From QYQD01 sp040755415 (lineage in GTDB: Bacteria > Desulfobacterota > QYQD01): a stretch of 24,615 nt of DNA. The notes below the pieces were generated by a model. It saw only the letters and a list, made by a program, of their open reading frames with translations. It had not been told where the DNA came from and did not search any database. The translations under genes were made by a program, and so were the position numbers. The DNA lies in NCBI GenBank assembly GCA_040755415.1, contig JBFMAZ010000072.1:1-24615 (forward strand), given 5' to 3'. Each line of letters begins with the position of its first letter. Position 1 is the first letter of the stretch. Positions 8,058 to 16,134 of the stretch are shown here, one piece after another.

Positions 8058-8417
8058 TTATTCCGAATCCTTGCCGCCGGGCCTTTCCAATTCGGCCTTT
8101 AAAATAGCGACCTCCTGGGTCAGTCTGTTTATCTTATCGGTCAAGGCGGATATCTTTATTGAGCACTGGAGGGTTATCAGAAGCAAAAAAAGCAGGCCGA
8201 GAATAAAAAGGGTGGTCGTCGGTAGCACGGCCCCGATAAGGTGTGAAAGCATTACCAAAAAATCATACCAGATAGCCAGGACAACGATGCCCAAGGCTGT
8301 CAGGAACCATAACCAGGAATATTCCTCACGCAGTTTTCGCCTGCGGACCATCTCCAGGATAAAAATGGCGACGGTTATCCCTACAATCAGAGAAAATATC
8401 TGTTGTCTGACCGGCAT
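8058..8417 (-). CDS. DUF2304 small membrane protein
   Basis: This 119-residue protein has three hydrophobic segments (about residues 5-20, 34-55, 65-85) and a C-terminal coiled-coil-like helix (about 90-112). The layout and the EEYSWLWFL segment fit DUF2304. This family typically sits beside a DPM1-like GT2, as it does here (13 bp downstream of it), and is thought to help that enzyme or anchor it. The start has a near-perfect ribosome site, GAGGAGG, 7 bases upstream. Function in bacteria is not firmly established. Confidence 0.8.
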   Translation of the reverse strand: MPVRQQIFSLIVGITVAIFILEMVRRRKLREEYSWLWFLTALGIVVLAIWYDFLVMLSHLIGAVLPTTTLFILGLLFLLLITLQCSIKISALTDKINRLTQEVAILKAELERPGGKDSE

Positions 8418-8430
8418 GATCTTTCCTCCT

Positions 8431-9144
8431 CTATGTCCTGGGGAAAGGATTCTTCCTTAGCAAGGTAAGAAAGATGGATAAAAACATCTTAAATAAATAG
8501 TAGAGTAGCTCTATGCCACCATGCATGGACTTCTGTGAATTAGGATACATGGTCACCGGAACCTCTTTTATTTTTAGCCCGGCCCGGTGAAGCATGATGA
8601 TAACGTCAGCGTCCGGATAATCTGCCGGGAAGTAGTCACTGGCATAAAAACAGATGCCATTGCTGTTTAGGGCCTGATACCCGGATGTAGGATCCGTGAT
8701 TTTTTGACCGATGATGAGCGAGGCGATATGGCCAAAGACAAGCATCCCCGTCCTGCGTATCAGGGAGGCTTTATAGTTATCACTATTCAGAAACCTTGAA
8801 CCAATGGCTACATCTGCCTCCCCGTTTAAGACCACATTCAGGAGTTTTGGTATATCTTTTGGTTCATGCTGACCGTCGGCGTCCATCTGGACAACATACC
8901 GGTAGTCATTCTTTAAAGCGTATTTGAAACCGGTTTGCAGGGCGGCTCCATAGCCCATGTTAAAGGGAAGCGATATTACACGTTCACCCATGCGCCGGAC
9001 TATTTCCTCGGTTTTATCTTGAGAGCCATCGTTAATGACCAGGATATCGACTCCGGAAACAGAACCCCTGATGTCCGTAATCACCCGGGAGAGGGTATGT
9101 TCTTCATTGTATGCCGGTATAATGATCACTACGTCGCCGGCCAT
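8431..9144 (-). CDS. DPM1-like GT2, polyprenyl-phosphate sugar synthase
   Basis: This 237-residue GT-A enzyme has the family start VIIIPAYNEE (residues 6-15), the DADGQH metal site (88-93), and the segment TDPTSGYQALN typical of the DPM1/DPG group. It should move a sugar from a nucleotide donor to a polyprenyl phosphate on the inner face of the inner membrane. It has no large C-terminal membrane domain, which fits the neighbouring DUF2304 membrane partner. I chose the ATG at 9144, with AGGGG at 7 bases; the GTG at 9150 would overlap the flippase stop by 4 bp. The product could feed the TMTC-like enzyme downstream. Confidence 0.82.
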   Translation of the reverse strand: MAGDVVIIIPAYNEEHTLSRVITDIRGSVSGVDILVINDGSQDKTEEIVRRMGERVISLPFNMGYGAALQTGFKYALKNDYRYVVQMDADGQHEPKDIPKLLNVVLNGEADVAIGSRFLNSDNYKASLIRRTGMLVFGHIASLIIGQKITDPTSGYQALNSNGICFYASDYFPADYPDADVIIMLHRAGLKIKEVPVTMYPNSQKSMHGGIELLYYLFKMFLSIFLTLLRKNPFPRT

Positions 9145-9146
9145 AA

Positions 9147-10580
9147 TCACCCCTTTTTAGGTCCCATCATGGAAAAGATGGCGGATACAACGTCTCTATC
9201 CTGCTTATTAAACCCTCCTAATAGAGCGAAGCACAGGAAATAACTAACAGTACCTATCGGCACCAAGTACCACAAAGGCAAGGAATCTAGGTTCAGTATA
9301 ATGACGGCCATAAGCAGAGAGGAACTAGTGGGGCGCCATACCATTTCCCATAAGGGTATCCTAATAAAATGCTTTTTGACAAAATGATACATTAGAATGA
9401 AGATTAACGCCTCGGATAACACCGTGGCAACACCAGCCCCTACGTAAGAATATCTGGGGATTAAAACAAAATTAAGGACTATATTGAATAACGCCGCTAT
9501 TCCAATGATTCCAGTAAATATCTTTTGTTTATTGATTAAATTCAACAAATTACCACACAAAAAGTTCATAAAAATAAAAACCGCGGCCCAGATTAGTATC
9601 TTTAAGGTGAGAACCGCATTTTCAAAACCGCTTTTGTAAATAAAAAATATAACACGTGGGGCGAGTATAAATATTCCAACCCCGATGGGAAACACCAAAA
9701 GAACCAAAAATCGAAAAGAATAATGAAACAGATCTCTTAAAGCACCTAGATCTTCTTTAGAATACCTGGACATGGACGGTAAGACGGCCGTAACAAACAA
9801 AACCGGTATCTGGGTTAAAAGGTCAAGTAATCTGTAAGCAGCATTGTACCAGCCAGTTACCTGGTCATTTATCAGTAATGAGAGCATTACTGTGTCTGTG
9901 CGAAAGTAAATAAACATGAAGATAGACGTCAAAGCATATGGGAGAGAGCGAACAAATAATGGCTTCCACAATGCAAGATCAACCCCCCATCTTCGGGGAA
10001 CATATGTCTTAGTCAGATAGATATATGCCGCCTCCCTTAAAATCCCTGAGCTAAACAAAGCTAATGTAAGATAGAAGAGGGAATGTGTCGTGGATAAAAA
10101 GAATAGACCAAGAGCAAGGGCGATTGCCCGCTCTAAGACCTTAACCAAAGCTATGAGCCCCATTTGCTCGTTGGACTGAAGAATGTTATTGAAAATGTTT
10201 CCTATACCACTAAACCCTAAAACAAGTGTTATGATCCAGAGACTTCTAATAACAAGGGGGTTCTTATTCAAAAACAGGCTGCCAATGAAGGTCATGCATA
10301 CCGCAAGAAGGGTCAGAATTATTTTTATCGAAAGGATGTTAGATATGTAGGGGACTGTTAATTCTCTGTCTCTTGATATCTCCTTGAGCAGGAGATAGTC
10401 CAGACCAGGATTGGCCAGTAAGATGACCGAATAACCAAATGCAATTATAAAAGAATACTCACCGAGTCCAACATCTCCTAAATATCTGGCGATAAAAACA
10501 ATCAAAAAGTAGGAGAGTAAATTTTCGAATAAGGCGCCGACAAATAAGGCTGAAGTATTTTTTATAATAACATTTTTCAT
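9147..10580 (-). CDS. Wzx-like polysaccharide flippase
   Basis: This 477-residue protein has 12-14 hydrophobic segments along its whole length. The N-terminal pattern (ARYLGDVGLGEYSF, NPGLDYLLLKEISRD) and a central charged loop fit the polysaccharide transporter branch of the MOP superfamily. It should flip lipid-linked glycan units from the cytoplasmic to the outer face of the inner membrane. It has AT-rich sequence and a weak ribosome site. It ends 2 bp before the chosen start of the DPM1-like gene. No Wzy polymerase is visible in the window, so how the units are joined or used is open. Confidence 0.83.
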   Translation of the reverse strand: MKNVIIKNTSALFVGALFENLLSYFLIVFIARYLGDVGLGEYSFIIAFGYSVILLANPGLDYLLLKEISRDRELTVPYISNILSIKIILTLLAVCMTFIGSLFLNKNPLVIRSLWIITLVLGFSGIGNIFNNILQSNEQMGLIALVKVLERAIALALGLFFLSTTHSLFYLTLALFSSGILREAAYIYLTKTYVPRRWGVDLALWKPLFVRSLPYALTSIFMFIYFRTDTVMLSLLINDQVTGWYNAAYRLLDLLTQIPVLFVTAVLPSMSRYSKEDLGALRDLFHYSFRFLVLLVFPIGVGIFILAPRVIFFIYKSGFENAVLTLKILIWAAVFIFMNFLCGNLLNLINKQKIFTGIIGIAALFNIVLNFVLIPRYSYVGAGVATVLSEALIFILMYHFVKKHFIRIPLWEMVWRPTSSSLLMAVIILNLDSLPLWYLVPIGTVSYFLCFALLGGFNKQDRDVVSAIFSMMGPKKG

Positions 10581-10605
10581 AATTACAGGATATTATCTTC
10601 GTTGC

Positions 10606-11541
10606 CTAAATCAGAAGCCGCTTCAAATAACTTTCGGGCATCTGTCCTAATACGCCTCGATGGTAATCCTTGACCCCCAGTAGCATAAACCTGATTCCTT
10701 CTAGTTTGTTAATTTTTAGTCGAAAAAGAGCTGCTATATGCCACATGATTACTAAAATCTCTCTCAATGAGTTTAATAATCTTGGGTGAAGAGGATAGTG
10801 TTTCTTTATCAAAAAAAGATAATTTCTTATCCTGTAATACATTGTTATCCCTTGATTTCTTCCTCCTGTAGTCATAGAAACCTTATGATAAACCCGGGAT
10901 TTTGGCACCAGAATAATTCTGAATCCTGCTCTTTTTGCCCTAATGCACCAATCAATTTCTTCGCCATAACAGAAAAAGTGCTCGTCTAGCAACCCAACCT
11001 GTTCTATCATTTCTTTCCTGACCATCATACTGCATCCAGAAACAAACGGCACATCATGAGGTTCTATGGACTCGTTCATTTCGATTCTATGGAAGGACCG
11101 ATCCTTGGCCCTGCCCGTAAATGGATTAAATATGGGATCTCCAAACCAGATAAGTTCCCGTCTGTCACAGTAATAGATTTTTGATCCAAGGATGCCAATG
11201 CTGGAGTCTTCTCCCGCTATTGCCACCATTTCCCGGACAAAATTAGAATCCGTCACGGTATCGTTATTGAGGAGACATATCAAGTCAGCGCCATTTCTGA
11301 TGGCATGCATTATTCCGACATTATGCCCTCCGGCAAATCCAAGATTTATTCCATTCTTGATTATAAGAAGGTTGGGGAAAAGTTTTGCTATCTTATCTAC
11401 AGATCCATCGGTAGAACCATTATCCACCAGGATAATGGTTAAATTTTCGTATGTAACATCCTGTAGGCATCGTAGACATTCGATAGTATCGCCTGCTCTA
11501 TTCCAGTTTAGTAAGATTAGAGATACCTTAAGAGGCTTCAT
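10606..11541 (-). CDS. GT2 glycosyltransferase, rhamnosyltransferase-like
   Basis: This 311-residue protein has VSLILLNWNR at its start, VDNGSTDGS near residue 39, the LLNNDT acidic site, and GEEIDWCIRAKRAGF (ED-like catalytic region). This is the GT2 type often named as rhamnosyltransferase; the real sugar cannot be read from sequence. The C-terminal 80 residues are basic with amphipathic helices and probably contact the membrane. The ATG at 11541 is chosen over a TTG at 11565; it overlaps the methyltransferase gene by 14 bp. It acts in the cytoplasm, adding one sugar to the growing lipid-linked glycan. Confidence 0.85.
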   Translation of the reverse strand: MKPLKVSLILLNWNRAGDTIECLRCLQDVTYENLTIILVDNGSTDGSVDKIAKLFPNLLIIKNGINLGFAGGHNVGIMHAIRNGADLICLLNNDTVTDSNFVREMVAIAGEDSSIGILGSKIYYCDRRELIWFGDPIFNPFTGRAKDRSFHRIEMNESIEPHDVPFVSGCSMMVRKEMIEQVGLLDEHFFCYGEEIDWCIRAKRAGFRIILVPKSRVYHKVSMTTGGRNQGITMYYRIRNYLFLIKKHYPLHPRLLNSLREILVIMWHIAALFRLKINKLEGIRFMLLGVKDYHRGVLGQMPESYLKRLLI

Positions 11542-12208
11542 GCTTTCTTCTACTTGGCTCGCCAATCATGATTATATTGGCAGTGAATAGGTTTGGTAAG
11601 ACACTGATAAGTGTATTGGATAGAAATCCCCTCGGGAAATATGAATTTTTCAGTATCATTTGCCGAACGAGGTAACCATTTGATGCCAACAACTCTTTTG
11701 CAGATTTTATGGTGTAAAAATGGAGATGGGTTTTATCCAGTATGCCACTATCGGCATATTCGAACCTGCCAAAGAGTAACTGTAATCTTATCTTTACAAA
11801 TGCAATGTTGGGCAAAGATACAACAATATGACCATTCGGCTTTAGCCAGTTTTGAGCGACTTGGAGGATACGCCCTGGGTTGATCAAATGTTCCAGGACA
11901 TCTATAAATAAAATCACATCAAATTCCCCTCTAATCTTATCTTGTATATCCGTAGATTCTATAGACCCTATATGAATTTTTTTGCAAAATGGGGCTGCCC
12001 GCTGTGCCATATTTGTATCTAATTCGACAGCCGTAACTTGACATGCCTGTTCTTGCGTCAGCATCTTAGTCATATGACCAGAACCACAGCCAACCTCCAG
12101 AACATCTTTATTTTTTCCAACTAAGTCTAGAACTAACCGCTGGGTTGCGCTCAGCCCCTCTTTCAAATAGACCCGATCGTATATAGAAAGTTCAGATGAT
12201 ATCTTCAT
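11528..12208 (-). CDS. Class I SAM-dependent methyltransferase
   Basis: This 226-residue protein has the SAM-binding motif VLEVGCGSGH (residues 36-45), an acidic residue after strand 2 (VELD), and the post-motif DVILFIDVLEHL typical of Methyltransf_11/23 enzymes. Related genes in glycan loci cap or modify sugars, but the substrate here is unknown. It overlaps the radical SAM gene upstream in an ATGA (4 bp) and the GT2 gene downstream by 14 bp, so the three are coupled. AT content is higher than in the cytochrome genes. Confidence 0.85.
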   Translation of the reverse strand: MKISSELSIYDRVYLKEGLSATQRLVLDLVGKNKDVLEVGCGSGHMTKMLTQEQACQVTAVELDTNMAQRAAPFCKKIHIGSIESTDIQDKIRGEFDVILFIDVLEHLINPGRILQVAQNWLKPNGHIVVSLPNIAFVKIRLQLLFGRFEYADSGILDKTHLHFYTIKSAKELLASNGYLVRQMILKNSYFPRGFLSNTLISVLPNLFTANIIMIGEPSRRKHEAS

Positions 12209-13548
12209 CCCGTCATTCGCCTTACGATGTTACCCATAATCCAGAGCGGATTTTTGATACCATACTTTAAAGCAAACCGTATTTTTCTTCTTGTCCTTTC
12301 CTTCTGAAAAAGTCGATGCAATTCCAGCAGCCGATCACGGGATATCTCGGAAAGGATGACTTTATCTTCAAGGTGGTTATCCACCTCTACGGCCAGCCTT
12401 CTCCAGTCCATTTCCTTAGAAACTAACCCCATTTTCTCCGCTATCGTCCACATGGGCGTACCCGGAAACGGCGTAAGTATATAAGCATCAAATGTCGTTA
12501 GCCGGCTTCTTTTTATAAATTGCAAGGTTTCAAAAATCTCTTCTTCTGTTTCACCCGGTGTTCCTATAATAAATGTCGCATTCACTAATATCCCGGCTTC
12601 TGTTAGAAGTTTCACCGCCTGTCTGTTTTGTTCCGGAGTGATCCCTTTACTCAGCCTGTTAAGAGTTTTTTCACATCCGGATTCTAAGCCGAGGGATATG
12701 AAATACACATCGATCTGTTTTAGTAATCTGACCAATTTTTCATTGACAAGATTAGCACGACAAGAAAAACTGACTTTAACTTTTTTATGAATACCCCTTT
12801 TTTGCATGAGTTCGATAATTTCTTCAAATCTTTTCATATCCGCGATAAAAAGGTCATCGTAAAAGGCAACCGCTCTTGGCCTATATCTATGTATGACTGT
12901 TTCAAGTTCGTTGACTACATATTCCGCGGAAAAGAATCGGACTTTCCTCCAAAACCGGGTTGAGGCACAAAAGGAACAATTATAGGGACAACCTCTGGAT
13001 GAAAATAAATACGTGGTTTGCCCGCACGGGATATTCAACAGGTCTCTTTCCGGAAAAGGAATGGAATCAAGCTCTGTTATAAGTGGTCTGGGCCCTGTTA
13101 GCCTTATGCCGTCAGTTTTCAATACTAAACCCCTAATCTTTTCGAGCTCCGGCAGAGGGAACCTTCTCTCTTCGGAAAAAAGCCTTAGTGTTTCAAACAC
13201 GGTCTCTTCGCCTTCACCCACTACGCCAAACTCAAAGGCTTCAGTCAAACATTCCGGAAGCATCGAAATATGAACTCCCCCAACAAATGCCGGTATCCCC
13301 GCCTCGTTACATAGTTTGCCCACCTGCAATGCTATGCTGAAGTTCTGGGAAACAGATGATACGCCCACAACATCGGGTGAAAAATCCCTTAAAACACGCT
13401 GAACGTCTCCGTCGATTATCTTAACTTGAATGTGGGGCATATGTTTCTTAAGGTAGGAGGAAATATACGCCAACCCCAACGGCGGATAAACGGTTTGGAC
13501 CGCCTTGCGTTTGTCTATCGCATTAACTAACAAGATTTTCAAAGGCAT
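12205..13548 (-). CDS. B12-binding-domain radical SAM protein
   Basis: This 447-residue protein has an N-terminal cobalamin-binding-like Rossmann domain (residues 1-150; PPLGLAYISSYLKK, GGVHISMLPE, VVGEGEETV), then the radical SAM cluster motif CPYNCSFC (Cys187, Cys191, Cys194) and a TIM barrel with LGLESG and TFIIGTPGETEEE. It belongs to the BchE-like group, whose members methylate or rearrange unactivated carbons in lipids, cofactors and natural products. In this glycan locus a modification of a sugar or the lipid carrier is likely, but the substrate is unknown. It overlaps the methyltransferase gene by 4 bp. No clear Shine-Dalgarno precedes the ATG. Confidence 0.87.
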   Translation of the reverse strand: MPLKILLVNAIDKRKAVQTVYPPLGLAYISSYLKKHMPHIQVKIIDGDVQRVLRDFSPDVVGVSSVSQNFSIALQVGKLCNEAGIPAFVGGVHISMLPECLTEAFEFGVVGEGEETVFETLRLFSEERRFPLPELEKIRGLVLKTDGIRLTGPRPLITELDSIPFPERDLLNIPCGQTTYLFSSRGCPYNCSFCASTRFWRKVRFFSAEYVVNELETVIHRYRPRAVAFYDDLFIADMKRFEEIIELMQKRGIHKKVKVSFSCRANLVNEKLVRLLKQIDVYFISLGLESGCEKTLNRLSKGITPEQNRQAVKLLTEAGILVNATFIIGTPGETEEEIFETLQFIKRSRLTTFDAYILTPFPGTPMWTIAEKMGLVSKEMDWRRLAVEVDNHLEDKVILSEISRDRLLELHRLFQKERTRRKIRFALKYGIKNPLWIMGNIVRRMTG

Positions 13549-13590
13549 AAATTTCTGTAGGTCTCCATCATAGACGTTATATTATATCTA

Positions 13591-13702
13591 AGGAACCTCT
13601 GATTTATTCCTTAGTCGTCATTCCGGCGAAAGCCGGAATCCATAAAATCAATAGGTTAGATGCCAGCTTGTATTACATGACCGAATTAATCAGAGTTTCC
13701 CT
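13591..13702. repeat. MITE-like intergenic repeat with a GTCATTCCGG palindrome
   Basis: Imperfect terminal inverted repeats (AGGAACCTCTGATTTATTCC at 13591; the reverse complement of 13683-13702 agrees at most positions) bound a 112-bp unit. It contains GTCATTCCGGCGAAAGCC and its closing GGAATCC, the same core as in the element at 20451. It fills much of the 238-bp gap between the GT4 gene and the radical SAM gene. The rest of that gap holds no gene. Confidence 0.6.
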
Positions 13703-13786
13703 AAATATTATGATTATGTGATCTTTTTGGTGATCGACAAGTTATCAAATAAGCTTTAAAAAGAAAACATTGGGTCGCCGCTTTTA

Positions 13787-15001
13787 TTACACAGCTTGTT
13801 TTCCGGTATATGTTTCAATCGTCCGGTCGTAGACCTCCAGGACCTGATCCACGATCCTTTCCCAGGACAGATTCTCAACAATGAATTCCTTGCCTTTCTC
13901 GACCTTCTCGCGGGATTCTTCCTTATTTTCAAGAACTTCGATAATTCTGTTCTTCAGGCCCGCTACGTCATTGTACCTTACAAGATAGCCAATACCTGCG
14001 CTACCGATAATTTCGCCACATCCGCTGTCATCCGCCACAATGACAGGTGTTCCGCACATGATTGCCTCAAAGGGAACAAGGCCGAAAATTTCATGAACTG
14101 CCGGATAGGCCAGGACTTCCGCATCAACATACGCCGCCAGTTTATCCTTGCCCGTAAGCAAGCCGGTAAATATTACTTTTTCACGTAATCTTTTTTCCTC
14201 AACAATATGAAGTAGTTCTTTCTTAAACCCCAGATCATCTCCAGCGATAACCAACACCGCATCCTGATAAGGCAGCCCCGAAAATGCCTTCATTAAAACG
14301 TCAATCCCTTTGCGGGGGGTTATCTTACCCAGAAACAGGATAATTCTCTTATCGAACAATCCATATCCTCGTTTAAATGTCCCACGAGGCGGCAAATCCG
14401 CATAAGCGGCGATCTCGATACCATTATGTGTCATGGACACCCGCTCTTTTTCGATCCCCATTTGCTGGTACTGCTCAATCTCTTTTTTCGAAACAGCAAT
14501 GAACCGCGCGGCGTCCCGCAATATTTGGTGTCCGAAAAAGATATCAAATATGTATTTGAGTAACTGTCTTCGCTCGATTCTGAGCGCTGTCCCGTGGGCG
14601 GAAAACACATACGGAATCTTGTATCGCATGGCCAAAAAGTGGACTACATTATTAAGAAAATGGCGATGCCCGTGAAGGTGCAGTATGTCGAATTCCCTCA
14701 GCATGTGCTGGACCGGACGGATCATTCTCACAGGAGAAAAAAACATATATCGGTGGGCAAATGAGTTGCTCAGGTTAGGGAAATAGTAAGCGTGAATGCC
14801 ATCAATCATCACCGGACAGCATGGCGGATATTGCTGACGGGTGCTTGCATTAAGGAGGTCCGTAGTATAGACGGTTACCTCATGACCCCTTCGGACCAGT
14901 CCCTTGGAAAGCTCATAGACTACTCGGGGTATTCCGCCATAACTCCAGGCTGGATAAAAATAGGGAACGACCTGCAGGATTCTTAGCTTTTGCTTTTTCA
15001 T
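13787..15001 (-). CDS. GT4-family glycosyltransferase
   Basis: This 404-residue GT-B enzyme has the glycine-rich N-terminal loop (FYPAWSYGGIPRVVYELSKG, residues 15-34), the hinge FLGKITPRKGIDVLMKAF, and the GT4 EX7E motif EIFGLVPFE (Glu304, Glu312) followed by CGTPVIV. It should use a nucleotide sugar to extend a lipid-linked glycan on the cytoplasmic side. Length is normal. It starts 29 bp after the end of the GT2 gene upstream and has no clear ribosome site. The 238-bp gap after it holds a repeat, so the genes downstream may be partly uncoupled from it. Confidence 0.87.
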   Translation of the reverse strand: MKKQKLRILQVVPYFYPAWSYGGIPRVVYELSKGLVRRGHEVTVYTTDLLNASTRQQYPPCCPVMIDGIHAYYFPNLSNSFAHRYMFFSPVRMIRPVQHMLREFDILHLHGHRHFLNNVVHFLAMRYKIPYVFSAHGTALRIERRQLLKYIFDIFFGHQILRDAARFIAVSKKEIEQYQQMGIEKERVSMTHNGIEIAAYADLPPRGTFKRGYGLFDKRIILFLGKITPRKGIDVLMKAFSGLPYQDAVLVIAGDDLGFKKELLHIVEEKRLREKVIFTGLLTGKDKLAAYVDAEVLAYPAVHEIFGLVPFEAIMCGTPVIVADDSGCGEIIGSAGIGYLVRYNDVAGLKNRIIEVLENKEESREKVEKGKEFIVENLSWERIVDQVLEVYDRTIETYTGKQAV

Positions 15002-15030
15002 GGGGTCAGAGGGACTGCTTTACGACTAGT

Positions 15031-16071
15031 TCAGAAGTCTCCATTTTTCTTTGCGCCTATGATCTCATCCATAGGTAGATGGAATCCCCAGATCAAATTA
15101 AACATACCAATACTCTTAAGCCGGCGTTTCTTGCTAAACAACCGTCGCCTTGCAATCATACTCGGCAGTTTTTGAAACATGCCCATATATGCCTTTACGC
15201 AAGTCGAAGCAATAGCCCACAACCTATTATCTTCCCTAAACCTTTCAAGTTCACCGACACCCCTTAAAACAGAATATCCCTGTACAAAATAACGCCAGAC
15301 CGTCATAAACGGAAGGATAATCAGGAGGGGCCAGGGAAGATTTTTTATTGCCACCCAGAAATGATTTCGTTCCACCCAATAGATTTTCTGCAGAGAAAAC
15401 TTTCCGCCGGTCATGGAATAATAATGACGAACGTAAGCACCCGGGGCGACAACTATCTCCCAGCCCGCCCAGCGAAGGCGAAGCCCCAGGTCCGTGTCTT
15501 CACAATAGGCAAAAAAATCCTCGTCAAAAAGGCCGACCTCTTTTAATGATTCCATCCTCAATAAGCAGGCACATCCACTAAACGCCAATACCTCTTTTGG
15601 TTCAGTCAGATTGGGTACCGGATGCCCCCGCATCGCCTGCCGGGACATGCCGTCAAGCGCGATTCCCACCCCGCATGAATCTAAAATATCCGGCCGGTTC
15701 CCATCAATAATTATCGAAGCCACTGCCCCGATCCTTGAATCAGACTCGGCCACAGCCACCAACGAACTTATCCACTGAGGTGCAGCCACGGCATCGTTGT
15801 TGATCAGGGCCACATATTTGCCCCGTGCTATTTCGATACCGCGATTATTCCCTCCTGCAAAGCCATAATTCTTAGTCAGCCTGGTTAAACAGACTTCCGG
15901 GAACTCTTTTGCCAGCATGCCCTGTATGTCTTCTTCAGAGCCATTATCAACGACAATAAGTTCCAACGCCTTATAGTCCTGGGCATAAAGGCTATCCAGA
16001 CAATTCCTGAGTAAATTCAAATTATTGATAGTAACCATTACAACTGACACTAATGGAAGCGGCTGTTTCAT
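15031..16071 (-). CDS. GT2 glycosyltransferase, rhamnosyltransferase-like
   Basis: This 346-residue protein shows VVMVTINNLNLLRNC at the start, VDNGSEED near residue 46, YGFAGGNNRGIE, the LINNDAV acidic site and the CEDTDLGLRLRWAG region. It is the same general type as the gene at 10606 but clearly diverged from it. The C-terminal 100 residues hold a hydrophobic stretch (LLIILPFMTVWRYF) and a basic tail. The start has GAGGG close upstream. Likely function: addition of one sugar to a lipid-linked intermediate; specificity unknown. Confidence 0.85.
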   Translation of the reverse strand: MKQPLPLVSVVMVTINNLNLLRNCLDSLYAQDYKALELIVVDNGSEEDIQGMLAKEFPEVCLTRLTKNYGFAGGNNRGIEIARGKYVALINNDAVAAPQWISSLVAVAESDSRIGAVASIIIDGNRPDILDSCGVGIALDGMSRQAMRGHPVPNLTEPKEVLAFSGCACLLRMESLKEVGLFDEDFFAYCEDTDLGLRLRWAGWEIVVAPGAYVRHYYSMTGGKFSLQKIYWVERNHFWVAIKNLPWPLLIILPFMTVWRYFVQGYSVLRGVGELERFREDNRLWAIASTCVKAYMGMFQKLPSMIARRRLFSKKRRLKSIGMFNLIWGFHLPMDEIIGAKKNGDF

Positions 16072-16134
16072 TTGCCCTCGATATTGTCCGGGTCAAACAC
16101 TTCGGCCATAAATAGAGCGCCTTCGGGCTGCCGA

